Source: Terana coerulea (Eukaryota; Basidiomycota; Agaricomycetes; Polyporales; Phanerochaetaceae). From it: DNA of 64,000 bases. The position numbers and the translations under genes were made by a program. How positions within the stretch are numbered: position 1 is the stretch's first letter; the number at the start of each line of letters is the position of its first letter. Below, piece by piece: positions 1-13,197 of the stretch. Below the pieces are notes generated by a model that ran no database searches, had not been told where the DNA came from, and saw nothing but the letters and a program-made list of their open reading frames with translations. The stretch covers positions 168,568 to 232,567 of the forward strand of contig JAKOGH010000119.1 of NCBI GenBank assembly GCA_024811115.1. The letters are read 5' to 3'.

Positions 1-322
1 AGCATTACACGACATTGACGGCCTCTCCCTATGCCTACAGCGCGCGCACCATGGAGGTCCGGGGCATCCACTTCGCCTGGGCGCCCATTGACGGCTTCAT
101 CTGCGTACGTTTCACAATTTTACGCTCTGGTCTGGCTCGTAGCTGATGTCAGTTGTGTTGCAGCTCTACCGCCAGTCCTCTGCTCCAAAGGTGCTGGCCC
201 GCGTCGCCAGAGCTCCCTCCATGGTCCTCTTGGAGCTCACCCAAGAGGCCATCCAAATGGGCCTCCTTGAGCCCTGCCTCGTCGCCACAGTCCTGTTCGT
301 CTGTGGTCACAACATCGACTGA
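1..322 (+). CDS. 3' end of an unrecognised gene (partial)
   Basis: Two exons are visible: up to 104 and 164-322, joined across a 59-nt GTACGT...TTGCAG intron (105-163). The frame is open from the window edge and ends GHNID-TGA at 322. The visible stretch is about 87 residues, rich in A, L and V, with no motif I recognise. The 5' part lies outside the window, so neither function nor true length can be given. After the stop, 323-739 shows no coding signal and probably carries this gene's 3' UTR and that of the opposing NUP96 gene. Confidence 0.5.
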
Positions 323-739
323 GTGGGCCGAGTCCTCCAGTCGTCTGTAGCTCTATTCTCCCGCCTTCTCGCCTCACCTTGTATCAATAGCTCTCGCCGC
401 CTGTGTTCATTATTTATGTCCTCCGCCCTTGTAGCTCGTAGATAGCCTCTTTGCTCTGTATCATTAGTAGCCCGTAGACTTTAGACACCCTTCTTACTGT
501 ATTTATCATTGACGTTCCTCTTGCGCAGTCTGCCGCCGGCGAATTGTCTGAAACCATCTGCCGGGGCTCTCCGGACGTGTGGCGCAGTGGCTGTGCGCCC
601 GCCGCACATGGTCGGGCAGATCACCCCGAGGGCAGATAGTCATAATGAATTTCGAGTTCGCGTTCCCTTGCTGTGACCCTCGCGCATCCGAGACCCGCAG
701 AGTATACAATAAAAGAGCACAGCAGTTAAGTGGGCCAGA

Positions 740-3660
740 TCACCCTACCTCGATAGTCCGCAAAAACTTCTCGTACGCCGCGGCACGGATGTGATGCAGC
801 TTCGTCGCCTCCCCGACCCTAGCCGTGCGCAAAGCAGGCCCCAGCTGATGGAGCATCATGTCAGCCACGGACGCGAAAAGTACAAGGGCACACCGCAACG
901 TGCTCACCGCAAGAGGCCGAAGCTGATCGAGGCGCAGCGCCAGGCCAGCGATCATCTCTGCCATCGCGGCCGGGTGCCGTATGTCCGAGCGGTCGCGCAG
1001 GAGGTCGGGCAAGGCTGCAATCATCCTGGGAACGCTGCGCGTGAACTCGTCGACTTCTGCCGCGGTGGCAGCGTCGGGTTGGGCGTCGATGTCGTCCAGG
1101 TACTCCCGCAGTTCTGGCATGCGCGTCATGGCGTGGACGTAGTCCAGGAAGACCTGGGGTCACGGTAGGTGATAAGTATAGCATCCAGGATGATCAACTG
1201 GGTATATGCGTACCTTCCCACGAGTGTGCCAGTTGGCGACAGGCTTGCCCTCGAACCGTTCAAAGAGTTCCCTAAGCAGGTCGAGGTCGCCATGGATGAC
1301 TGCGTCAGGCGCTAGCTCGAGCACCGCGAGCTCATGTGCAGGATCATACAGCCCGGCGGTCAAGTATAGCTCATACGCGTGGTAGACCTCTCCGTTGTCA
1401 AGAGCGTAGATCGCCTGGAGCCAGTCAGTACAGTGGTCAACTTCTCGGGAGAAGAGGAATCGTACCTTCGCTTCGTTTACCCATGCTACGGGGATTTTCA
1501 AGCTCCCAACGAGACCTCTTGTCATCCAATCATCTAAGCGAGGGGCATTACGGGAGAGAATCTCTTTGATAGCCCGTTTTCGGCTGGTATGGCATGCATT
1601 GATCATCAGCAATGATCACTATCCCGTCTGCTGAGAGACGCACCCGGCAGAGCCTTCTATATGCAACAGAACAAACACCGCCTCCTGGAGCATGCCAGCC
1701 TCTTCGAGTTGAAGGGCATAGCTGTTCGCCAGCAAGTCCGCACTGGGACTGTGGCCTTCGACCTCGGGCTCATCGCGGCTGTCTTCCTCGACTCGCGCCT
1801 CGCCCGTCTCACCTCGGTCAGCGAGATCGCGTATCCGGAGACAGCGCGACATCAGGATGTATAGATGCCACGGCAGACGGTAGTCGGACGGCGACGGCGA
1901 GAACGACAAGGGGCGCGAGGACGCTGGAGAGGGAGCAGGCAGGGTCGGCGAAGAGCCCGGATGAGCGAGAACAGGGCGTCGGGAGTCTCTGCGCCAGGCG
2001 GCAGGTTCCATGGAGTCTGGACAGAGGTAGCGGACTCCTTATACCACGGCACGGGCTGGGCAATGTTTTGGGGGTCGGCTTTGCGCGCGTTGTCGTACGC
2101 CTCGAACGCGGAGGACGTAGAGCCGTCCAGGGGCTGACTGAACCACAAATACAAACCCAGGACGCGCTTCCAATCCAGGCCTTTCGTCAGATAGACGTCG
2201 GGACAGCGTTCAAGACCGGTTCCCTTGGAGCCCTCTAAGACGTCTACAATGCCTGCCAACAGCGCATACACCTTCCGTACGTTTTCGTCGACGTGCACAT
2301 CAATACGCTGCTCGCGCCAGAGCGCCAGCTGGGCGTTCAAATCTGCTTTGAACTCATCGTCCCCGCCGGCCTGGGCGAGCACCGTTGCCAGCTTCACGTT
2401 GTCCGTGTCCACCGCGGCGTCGCACGCCTTCTCCACCTGGTTCCCCGTGAGCAGCGCGAACACGGCTTGGGCCCACGCGAACCCGCCCGAGACCTCGAGC
2501 AGGTCCTTTTCGACCGCCGGCGCTACCGCGTCCTGCAGCCACTTCGACAGCGCCGTCTTGCGGCGCAGGGTCGTTATGCGATTCCGGATGTCAATACTGA
2601 TCGAGTCTGCGAGGTGCAGCTCGATGGGATCAAAGAGCGCCTGGCCAAGACGGAAGAGTGTGGCTTCGAAGGACCTGTCGGTAGCGGGGAATAGGGTGGC
2701 GAAGGAGGTGAAGCTGAGGTTGCGGGATGGATTCGCGCATGGGACGCCCTCAGCATCGGGTTGGATAGTAGTGTGACTAAGATTATGCGAGAGCAGCTTC
2801 GACGTTCGCTCAGAGGCTTCTTGATGCGGAATTGCGAGTGTAGGCACAGTAGATACGTTGATTGTGGACGAGTTCGCGGATGATGCGCTAGAAGGCAAAC
2901 ATGAGTGGGCATATAGCAGTACGAGTGCGACTTACGGGGTGCTTGAAGGAGCACACAGGCTTCCCAGGTATGCCAGGCTGCCTCCCGGGCCCCAGCTGAC
3001 GCGAAATGATCTTCCAAGTGACAGACCCGAGTCAATGAAGGCATCCTCACGGCCGGTGAACGCAGAGGCAGAGCTTTCCACCCTGGCGTATTTTCGTGTG
3101 GGCCGGAAGGGCGCAGGTTCAATATCTTGTGCAAATGATGCGCGCTGACAAGCATATGAAGTTGAATGTATGCGTCCCCCTTCAATGGCCATAGCACTCA
3201 CCTGACGCGAATCTCCCCGTGCGCCCTCTCCATCCGACTCCCGACTGTGTTTCCGCCTCAGCCCTGGGGGTAACAGTAACTGCTTGGCGGAAGATTTCGG
3301 TGCCTGCTGTGTCAAGCTCTTGAGCGCAGCTTCTTCCTCTGGAGCACGAAACAGAGCTGTCTGCATGACATGCATCTTCTGGCGGTCGACACCAATTTCG
3401 CGCGCCCATGGTATCAAAGAAGGGTCCCTCTGTCTGACGTTGGCTGGTTGAGGGGATGCAGATGACTCTCGAGAGGATTGGCCGTCTTGCGCTTCGTCGT
3501 CGTCCGTGTACATGTCGCTGTCCGCCGTGCCCTGCCTGTCATTCCCTCCCGCCTGGTTCGGATTTGACACCGCCGCAGGCTGAGCGCCAGCTTCATCATG
3601 CCCGCTGTCTGAAGAGTAGCTGTCGTCGCTGTCGCTTGTGTACGCCCGGAATCGCGTCAT
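740..3660 (-). CDS. NUP96: Nucleoporin Nup96 / Nup145C-type, encoded without Nup98
   Basis: Scaffold nucleoporin of the Y (Nup84/Nup107) complex; in known systems it binds Sec13 and Nup84 in the nuclear pore. Exons on the minus strand: 3660-3202, 3144-2936, 2887-1644, 1583-1214, 1153-740; introns 57, 48, 60 and 60 nt. About 897 aa. The first 150 residues are acidic, serine-rich and disordered. The Sec13-binding and domain-invasion region has the family hallmark LGQALFDPI near residue 290. Later hallmarks are YRLPWHLYILMSRCLR, DWMTRGLVGSLKIP and GDLDLLRELFERF. Two single extra bases break the frame in exon 3, near 1956 and near 1911; the 15 residues between them still read as family sequence. 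There is no Nup98 GLFG-repeat or autoproteolytic domain upstream: the next gene, NMD3, begins its 3' end 540 bp away. Identification is firm; the start is the first good ATG. Confidence 0.88.
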
Positions 3661-4201
3661 GGTCGGACAAGAAGGAAGAGCAAAGGGCCACTGGCACCGA
3701 CAGGTTGTATGCGGAGTCGAGCCACTGGGGGTCTGAGCACAGCTCGAGGAGAGCAGTGAGGACTGTAAGAAGTAGCCGATTTTGCCGCGGTACCAGAAGA
3801 GGAGGGTGTAGTCCGGCTCGCGTTGAATGTGGCGACAAACGGGTATTTCGCGAAGTTCACGCTGAGAGTGACGGAGCCAACCGGTCAGTCACTGCGTGAC
3901 CGTTACTTTGGTATGTGACTGTCACGGTGCTTCAGTTGATGGTATCAAACGCCACAAAGCCGTGACGCCACCAATTAGCACGCACTGCGCGGATTTTCAC
4001 CGAATTTCCACATAAGATGGCTGATATTGTACGTAGTTAATTTACGCAGCTTTATCAATGGTACCTTTCGTGACGAGAAAAAAATTAAATTGCCAGGTGT
4101 ACATACATCATGACTTCTGTACAAGATCTTTGTGTGTGATGGGTCTATGTGCAGAGAATGAGCTACCGACACAACCTTGTGTGAACAGCATGTTAAAGAG
4201 G
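3661..4201. promoter_or_regulatory. NUP96 upstream region with GTCAC/GTGAC inverted repeats
   Basis: This 541-bp gap holds the NUP96 promoter on its left and the NMD3 3' UTR on its right. No gene is visible. Two short inverted repeats of the same core sit together: GTCACTGCGTGAC at 3888-3900 and GTGACTGTCAC at 3915-3925. A further GTGAC lies near 3961. A bZIP-type or other dimeric factor site is an inference. Confidence 0.3.
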
Positions 4202-5979
4202 TCAAATACCATCAACCTCTTCCTCGTGAAGCGTCATCTCATCAAAGTCATCCAGAAGGTCATCTACGTTGACCTCTGGGAAGTCCGCCTCATCTTCACC
4301 GTCTTCATCCGCCGCAGTGGCAGCAGTAGCAGGAGCATGCTTGCCTTCGTCCACGTCCATATCGAACTGTGCCTTCTTGCGAGTCTTGCCGCCAGCCAAT
4401 CCCGATCCCTGCCCAGGGTTTTCGTTCTTCGACTTGTACAAGTTGACCGCACCACGGATCTCCTCATCCTCCTCGATATCCCGCAAGAACAGCTCGTAGT
4501 CCTGCTCGATCTTCTTCTGGTCACGACCACCCAGACGACCGACAACACCGCGTGCACCGCTCGTCTCACCCTCCTCGCCCGCCTCCTTCGCGATACTGCG
4601 GAGCTTCCAGCCGCGCGATTTGTTCTTCTTCCGTCGGTTGGGGTACGACTTCTTCACGAGGACGACGTCGGGGATAATGTGTGACGGTAGCGCCTCGAAA
4701 TCGTCAGAGTTGAAGTTTGCGTTGGTAAGGAAGTAGCCCATTGCTGTGTCGCCTGGTTGAAGAATACCGCCCAAGTGTGTCCGCGTGTGGAAAATCTGGT
4801 TTGTTAGGGACGAGCTCTCGTAGTCCATCATGCCGTCATCCTCCCCGTACGATGCTGACTTGAACGCTCCCGACAGAGCTACTTGCGCATCGGCGGACAC
4901 CCACTTCCCTTTGGTTGCACCCGATGGCTCGACGTCCAAGACAGTGAACTCGACGAGGTCGGTTACCGTCGCAAGCGAGTTGAACGGGGTCCGCCAGTAT
5001 ACGGGCGACGTAATTTCGCAGGACTGAAGCGTGCCGGGGTCGATCAAGTGGATGGAATTTCCGACGCGAGAGCAAAGTGTCAAGGGACTAATGTTCGCCA
5101 TTTGCTTCGCCATTTTGGGAGGTATGCAGACAAGGTCGTCTTTGCAGATGGGGATAATCTCGATCAGAGTACGTGTACTTGAAGTTAGCTGTGTTCGTGT
5201 GCGTATCCGAAGACAAAAGTTGCTCGGAGGACTTGGATCTAAGTGGTAATAAGTGTTCTATTACGGCATCCGTGATCGACGAACTCACCGTATTGGCACC
5301 ACACTGGCCAGGAAGTCCACCATTTTCAGTGCGTGACTTCTCGAGCTATAAAAGAAATCCAGTCCATCCCGTACTTCCTTGATCGAAATCGTATCTTTTT
5401 GCGCTCCGTGCTTCAAGATGAGTTGCTCGAGGAAGAGGAAAGTCCGTTTGTGTGGTACTTTTTGGCGAACCTGAACGAGGGCCTTCCAAGTGTTCTTCGC
5501 CGCGAGCTTTGCACAGTCTGGGCATTGGCCGTGCTGAACAAGATATTCGATCTCAAAGATTTGTTCGAGGACTGTCGCAGTGAGAACTTCTTTCTGGATG
5601 GTGAGCGAGACGCGGAGCCGTTTTGAGTGTGGTTCTGTCCAGATGAAGTGGGCATCCGTAAGGCGAACTTTGTTGAGACCCTTGAGCTTTTTCAAGCAGA
5701 TCGCGAGTAGTTCCTGAGACTCCTGGTTGTGCGAGGGTCCAAGATTGGGGAGGTGAGAGGAAACGTTCGCAATTTCTGCAGAACGACACGGAAGCTGCAC
5801 ACTTGTCAGATAAGTCTCGCATTAGGGGTTAGCAGCGCACCTTGCTTCGGTATCCCCTCAGTAATGTCCACCGTATTCCGTAGACATGCTACACAAAGGT
5901 TCGCTGAATTTGGCACGATCGGTGTGCCACAGTCCGCGCAAAGGACACGGTGGATGGCTGGGCCAGGCGTAAATTCCAT
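4202..5979 (-). CDS. NMD3: 60S ribosomal export adaptor NMD3
   Basis: Nmd3 carries the nascent 60S subunit through the nuclear pore as adaptor for the exportin Crm1. Exons: 5979-5841, 5794-5289, 5238-4202; introns 46 and 50 nt. About 559 aa. The N-terminus has the CxxC pairs of the zinc-binding region (LCADCGTP, LCVACLRN, FCRNCERF, HGQCPDCAK). The middle contains IIPICKDDLVCIPPKMA, highly conserved in Nmd3. The C-terminus is acidic (DDLLDDFDEMTLHEEE), where nuclear export signals lie in known members. One extra base near 5722 and one near 5165 break the literal frame; homology continues on both sides of each. Divergent from the cystathionine gamma-synthase gene, with 363 bp between starts. 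Confidence 0.93.
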
Positions 5980-6342
5980 GGTCACTGCAAAGAGGTCAGT
6001 TAGTTCGATGCTACACGTAGTGCGGCGTGCTTACGCGGTGTGGCGGGGAGTAGAAAGTGAAGATGAAAGTGAATGGAGAGTGACTGCAATTTAAAAAGCG
6101 CTTTGAGCCCGGAGCCGTGCTCACTAATGATTGGCTTATCTAATCTCTTTCTCGGTCAGCAACTTTATCTCACATTTTCCTCTTTCGGATCTGGAAATCA
6201 GCCTCGAGTCATCCAATTGAGAACATTGTCGGAAACGTCAACGGCTCTTGAGTGCAAACCACCATCTGCCCACCCACTGCGGTCCACAGAGACACACATC
6301 AAAGCGACGCCGTTGCAACGAAAAGGTTCAGTCAGTCTCAAC

Positions 6343-8311
6343 ATGAGCTGTGTCGCAACCACCACCATGCAGGACTCGATTGCGCTCGGTGCGGCCGTGC
6401 CCGCTCTCACAGCCCATGCCATCTCCGTCTCCCTCCCAACATGGGAAGACAACGTCGGATACGAGGAGGGACACAAGCGTGTCATGGATGCGATGATCAG
6501 TGGATACCCCAGGTTCTTTATCCATCTCAGAATTCGCAAAGTGTGTACCATGAGCGGTGAAGTTGCAGCGAGTTCTCACCCCTCCACAGTTAGCAGAAAT
6601 CTGCGCCCAGAAGTTCGGCGTGAACGGAGAACAAGCTATGCTATTCTCCACACGCAAGATCGCGGACTCATGTCGCGCCTTCATGATAGATCGTGCTTCT
6701 CAGGAAGGTCGGGCTGCGCCACCTGTACGTCTCGTACAATTCTCCATTGCGCCAGAAACCGCTTCAGCCTCATCGGCTACTAGCGTAGAACTTCACATTG
6801 TGCTGTTCCCCGCCGATGCATTTCCGCTTGCAAAGCAATTTTGGCAGCACAGCGGTCTGGGCATATCCAGTCGACTGGCGGAGCACTGTCTCTCGATGCT
6901 ACCAGATGAAGACAAACCGACCTCACCTACGGTGCCATCCCCCGCGTACCCACGAAGCGCGCCGCCAGCAATCGCCATTACGCTAAGAAGCCCAGCTTCT
7001 CTTCTACTCCGGCCCCTTCTTCACCCATTGTTGCGACCGAGGACTCTATCCCTGAAGCATTGAGCGCAGACCATACTGTTTACCTTGAGGAGCGTTATGG
7101 ACGGAATCTGCCCATTGAGGCGGCAGCTTCCGCCAAACAGGCTATGCGCCGCCGCATTGCAGGCATTCTTGTCCACGATACGCCGAACGATTGGCTGCAG
7201 GCGGGTGAGCAGTCTGCAGAACTGGGGCCGAGTACTCGAGGTGTCAAGGAAGTCGGTGAGGACGATGTGTTCTTGTATCCTACCGGCATGGCTGCCATCT
7301 GGAACGCTCATCAACTCGCTTTGGGCGCGATGCCGCGAGCTAAGAGCATATGCTTCGGGTACATACCTGTGTTAATTCTATAAAACTCTATCACTGATGT
7401 TGGTTCGCAGATTTCCTTACACCGATACACTAAAGATTTTGGAGAAGTGGGGGCCAGGTTGTCATTTCTTCGGTCATGGCCTGGACAAGGACATAGACGA
7501 CCTCGAGGCCTTGCTAGAGCGTGAACGCGCCGAGAATCCAGACACGCCGCCTGCTCTGGCGCTCTTCACGGAGTTCCCTTCCAACCCACTCATCCGCTGC
7601 GCAGACCTGCCCCGTCTGCGCGCCCTGGCTGACAAGCACGACTTCCTGATCATCGTGGACGAGTCGATCGGCAACTTTGTTAACGTCGAGGTCCTCCCGT
7701 ACGCCGACGTCGTCGTTAGCAGTCTCTCGAAACTGTTCAGCGGCGACGCGAACGTCATGGGCGGCAGCCTCGTGCTCAACCCCAAGAGGCGGCACTACAC
7801 TGCTTTGAAGGCGCACATGGCCCGGGCGTACGAGGACACGTACTTTGGCGAGGACTCGGTCTACATGGAGCGCAACTCGCGCAACTTCCAACAGCGCACG
7901 CGCGTCATCGACGACAACACCGAGGCCGTCTGCGACTTCCTACACGCGCACCCGGAGACGGTCAAGCACGTGTACTACCCGAAGTGGGACACCGCCGCGC
8001 ACTACCACAAGTGCCTTGTCCCCGGCGGCGGGTACGGCGGCCTGTTCTCGGTCACGTTCCACGACATGCGGGCGTCGAAGGCGTTCTTCGACAAGCTGCC
8101 GTTCAACAAGGGCCCGAGTCTCGGCACGAACTTTACGCTAGCGTGTCCGTACACGATCTTGGGACACTACTTGGAGTTGGACTGGGCGGCGGGCTATGGC
8201 GTTGAGGAGGGACTCGTGCGAGTGAGTGTTGGTATGGAGGAACGGACCGCGTTGCTTGATGGGTTTGCAAAGGCGTTGAAGGCAGCGCAGGAGGTCCAGT
8301 CTACTGTTTGA
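6343..8311 (+). CDS. STR2: Cystathionine gamma-synthase, fungal type
   Basis: PLP enzyme that joins cysteine with an activated homoserine to make cystathionine for methionine synthesis; normally cytosolic. Exons: 6343-6540, 6590-7358, 7411-8311 (introns 49 and 52 nt). About 622 aa, close to the usual length of the long fungal form, which has a roughly 200-aa N-terminal extension before the PLP fold. Start chosen at 6343 because the family signature ISVSLPTWEDNVGYEEG and SGYPRFFIH follow soon after. The PLP fold has DDVFLYPTGMAAIW, FTEFPSNPL, VDESIGNF and the PLP-lysine motif SSLSKLFSGDANVMGG. The C-terminal part ends in LVRVSVGMEE. A missing base somewhere in 6918-6985 breaks exon 2 in a poorly conserved linker. 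No frame damage elsewhere. Confidence 0.9.
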
Positions 8312-8759
8312 ATCTCAGAACACCGTCCATCCAACTGGACTGTACTGCTGTAGTTAAATACCAGACTATTTGACTAAACGGCCAAGGAAAGGAGGTAGTC
8401 TCGGGTGAAGTGAGAGGTCTGATACAAGCCTGCGCGGACTGAACTCGTCTGAGGTGAGATGTATAACGGGTAATGTACATTGTCTCGAGGTCTGAAAGAG
8501 TGGATGCCCTACGGCTGGCATGCCGACTACCAGTCGAACTACGAAGAACAGATATACTGGGATAACAACAAAAGCTCTTGAAGCGATTACAAGTGACATA
8601 ACGAAAGGTAGGATACGCAATTTAGTCCACAGTAATAATAGTAGCGTAGAAAACTAGCGTGCATGCCATCGTAAAGCGAATTTATGCACAACACGGTTGA
8701 TAATCAGAGAGAATAAACCGTAACACTCGCAGCAACGTCAAGATGTCCGAGCAAGAAAT
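8312..8759. other. Intergenic, convergent 3' regions
   Basis: Between the stop codons of the cystathionine gamma-synthase and kinase genes. I see no coding, RNA or repeat signal; probably the two 3' UTRs. Confidence 0.5.
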
Positions 8760-10464
8760 TTAGCAAGCGAAGGCGCTTTTCAGCCATTCATGTCCCTCCA
8801 GCTCCTTCGCACTCGGCCGTTGGAGTGCATCCAACTTGAGACATGCGCGGATGAACGCAGCAGCGGGGCCGACCTCCTCCGCAGGAAGGACATTGTAGTT
8901 GGCGATGGCCTCCTCCAGCGGCGTGGGAATCAGTTCTGGGATCCTCAACAGATTCCCTGGGTGCATGCCAACCATTAACATCTGAGCAAAGTATGAATTA
9001 TATGCAGTTCGTACCTTCCTCCTCAAAGAACGCGTCGCGCTCCATCGCGAAGTTGAGCATCTGCGGGTTTGCGCTGAACGTCTCCCCGGTGAGTTCCATC
9101 ATTTTTGCAAGGTGATCGTCATTCACGTTCCACGTCTCGCCTTCTTCTGGTAGGAACAGCCAACGGCCAGTGAGGAGTTCAAATGTCTGGCGGATGTGTG
9201 AGATGAGCAACGATTCTCGGTTGCCAATCCGAGCCGATCGGCACGTACAATGCAACCCACGGCCCAGATGTCGATCTTCGGACCAAAGTAGGAACGGAGT
9301 ATCTCCTCGGGCGAGCGGAGGGCCATGGGCGAGAACTGAGTGATGGTAGGCTGTTCGCCTCTGGCTTGAGCTAGACATCGACATGTGGAGATACATGGTT
9401 AGAGATCGAGTCGGAGGCGGATATATGTTTATACGCACCTTTGCAAAAGTCAGTTAATGTCACTGAGATGAGCTCCGCCTCCTTCGGTGTACAGTTCCAT
9501 GAGAGTGGAAGCGGAAGGGGCTGAGCATGGAGGAGCGGGTGGAGGTTCTTTCCGCTCTGTTGGTTATCATCCGTGGACGTGGATTGGCCAGATTTCGAGG
9601 AGCTTCCGGGTTGTTCCTCGGACGCCGCCGCAGATGTGTCAAGCGCGTTGACATTAGTCTGAGAGGTGCTGGGCAGTTCAAAATACCCTGCAACCGACGA
9701 AGGTTCTTTGGCAAGATACTCCTCAATATCTTCGTCGTTTGTGACGGAGTTGATGTGTATGTTTTCCGGCTTGATGCCTGAAATATGAGGAATTCATAAG
9801 CATATGTCCACCTCAATGGCCTGTAATAGCCTCCTGCTGAGCCAGTGATTTTGCTCACCTGCGTGTATAATTCCCATCTCATGCAGCTGAGCCAAAATAT
9901 CTAGAAGCTGCGAAATAACATTCTTCACTATATGCACTGACAGCACTTTGTTTGGGGCGGCCCTCCTAAGGACGCTCACGCTATTGCCCAGGACGTGCAT
10001 GACAAAGCAGAGATGTGGTCCTTTTTGTCCTGTGAGTTGGAAATGATCCAAAAGGACGGGGAGACCCCAGACATCTTCACCCCGCGCCCGGATAAGTTCG
10101 AGGAAATGCAGCTCTTTCGTCTGTCCTTGGATATGGCGTTGTGTGGCATCTGCCGAGAGAATTTTGACGGCCAAGTACTTTGCACCAAACCTGAAAACAC
10201 GTCAGCCAAAGCATCCTCAGAAAAGAGCTCTTTGGTTACGCACTCTGGTGACCCTTGCCCAGTCCCGCCGGCAGAGTCATGGCTGTCTCGCACAAGCCAA
10301 GTCGTAGAATGAGCGGCTTGCCCTCCTCCTCCGAGCCTGCGCAGGACTGTCCAGCGGTTGTTGAGAACTTCGCGCGGATAGGCGGGATACTGTTCGAGGT
10401 CAATGGCCATGGTCTGAGGCATGCCTGAATCTTTGACCGGGTGGACAGCAAGTACTTCTGGCAT
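8760..10464 (-). CDS. SRPK-like protein kinase with altered catalytic loop
   Basis: Exons: 10464-10244, 10190-9859, 9777-9439, 9370-9249, 9186-9015, 8956-8760; about 460 aa, with every exon phase consistent and no frame break. It belongs to the expanded fungal SRPK-like group: EQYPAYPREVLNNRW before the glycine loop LGGGGQA, the VAIK-type lysine in YLAVKIL, PEEILRSYFG, KIDIWAVGCI, FELLTGRWLF and GETWNVNDDHLAKMMELTGE. SR-protein kinases split the fold with a spacer; here a serine-rich stretch of about 60 residues lies between the catalytic loop and the DFG position. Two key sites differ from active kinases. The catalytic loop reads HAGIKPEN, so the HRD aspartate is Gly, with codon GGC assembled across the 81-nt intron. 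The metal motif reads TDFCK instead of DFG. It may be a pseudokinase. Start is uncertain among in-frame ATGs at 10464, 10422 and 10410. Confidence 0.82.
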
Positions 10465-10528
10465 TCTGACCAAGAGCCTCACCGCCGTGGTAAGGCCATA
10501 TACTCGCTGTAAGGCTGCAAGGGCGACG

Positions 10529-10918
10529 CTAAAAGTCTGAAAAAAGAACGTCGGGGTTGAATATGCGGCGGAATGCGCGAAGGAGACGGGGGTAAGAGCG
10601 CGTCTGGTTCAAGTTTGACATAATGCTGTACCGGGCGACCATTTTCAGATAGGCACCGTAGGAACTGAGCCTAATCTCGGATGGAAGTTTGCAACAGTCG
10701 TTCCCAAGATCGTTCCCTTCGAGTATAAGGCCGACCCCAGACAGGCAGGCAGCTCCGTCGACTGCCAGGTTGATGTGATTCGCTAGCACACTATTTGGTG
10801 AGAAAGGAGACGTCAATTTTATGGCATGTTGGTAATATCGCCTTCGGTGAAGTGACGGTTTGACACATAAACAGTTGAGAGCGATCTGCAGAGATGCCAG
10901 GCGATTCAAACGAGGCAA
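10529..10918 (-). CDS. Uncertain ORF, 129 aa
   Basis: An open frame of 129 codons lies just upstream of the kinase gene, on the same strand. It has no motif I recognise. Parts (CVKPSLHRRRYYQHA, PSEIRLSSYGAYLK) resemble the helical leucine-rich style of fungal F-box/LRR proteins, but not strongly. It could be a gene fragment or chance. The rest of 10465-11379 shows no coding signal and holds the upstream region of the E2 gene. Confidence 0.18.
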   Translation of the reverse strand: MPRLNRLASLQIALNCLCVKPSLHRRRYYQHAIKLTSPFSPNSVLANHINLAVDGAACLSGVGLILEGNDLGNDCCKLPSEIRLSSYGAYLKMVARYSIMSNLNQTRSYPRLLRAFRRIFNPDVLFSDF

Positions 10919-11379
10919 CGGTGAGGTCGGCTGAGGTTGTAGCTTTTGGATGATTTAATATTGATGATAATCCAATTATTAAGCCTGGATAACAAGGCGC
11001 CTTCAGTAAGATGTCTGATAACCCCATAAAAGGAACATCGCCAAACAGCTGCTTACAATCGTTAAGGGCATCGCCGTCGTCGCCTCTTGCTCAGACTTGT
11101 TCTGCACCGTCACCTCCACCACTCGCATCCTCTCGCCCGGACAAGTTCAGGTGCGTTGTGTTAAACCTCAAGCCTACAGAAGATACTGATCAAGAGCTTG
11201 CCTTTTGCATTACCCCATTCACGAATATCCGTACAACGTCTTCCGCTCTCTGCCGCACTTGACACGGTGTCAATGGCTCACCATTGGACTCCGTGCGATC
11301 CTTGCGATCTTTCGTGATCTTCTCTTCACGACGACGACGGAAACAGTCTCGTTACCGTCAGGATTCTAGTCGTTTCGCA

Positions 11380-12493
<1,114 letters not shown>

Positions 12494-13197
12494 CGCGGCC
12501 GACGCCCTGCCCGTTTGTCGTAGGCGAGAGTGGGAAGGAAGAATGTGAATGCGCACGTGTACGATTTCTTGTCGGTCCGCCCAAGCCACCCTGCACAGTT
12601 CAACCAGTTTTCGTAACATGTTTTAATACAATTGTCGTGCCGAGTGAAATTGCTTTGTGTCTGACTTTCTTGGTGTACTGCCGCTGGGTTGCCCCATCCA
12701 CCAACCATATGTATATGCACTAATCACATTTTTCTGAATGTTGCAGACTGAGTATCGCAAAACAGTCGACGTGATCGGCTCCGCAAAAATCTCCATACCG
12801 TGATCCATCATGTTCACATACTTCAGTCAGTCAGTCAAGCATGCAATGCGTGTACGCAGATGATGAGATTGTGTGGAACTAATGCACCGTCCGTACATTT
12901 ATAACTGCAGGTAGATGTGTGATGTATGCGTGAGAGTGGTATGGTACTATGGGCTATGGTACATGAAGAGTTCATCGACCGTAGTCGGCAATGCAAGTTT
13001 ATCTGCGCGCCCTCTGATCAGTCTCGCGAATCTCTACGACGGAGTCTCTGTGCACTCACATTACAGGTCCAACCGATTCCATCCGTGTCTCCCTATGCGA
13101 GATACCCGTGTATGAGGCGACTATTTCTTCGGGTCCGCGCCGTGCACGGCGGCCCTCACGTCGCCGGAGTCCATGCGTGCGTCGCTCTGGCCGCTCG
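12494..13197. other. Intergenic, no gene recognised
   Basis: Downstream of the E2 gene. Several open frames overlap, but none has intron structure or homology I can support. Probably 3' UTRs of the E2 gene and of the small minus-strand gene. Confidence 0.4.
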
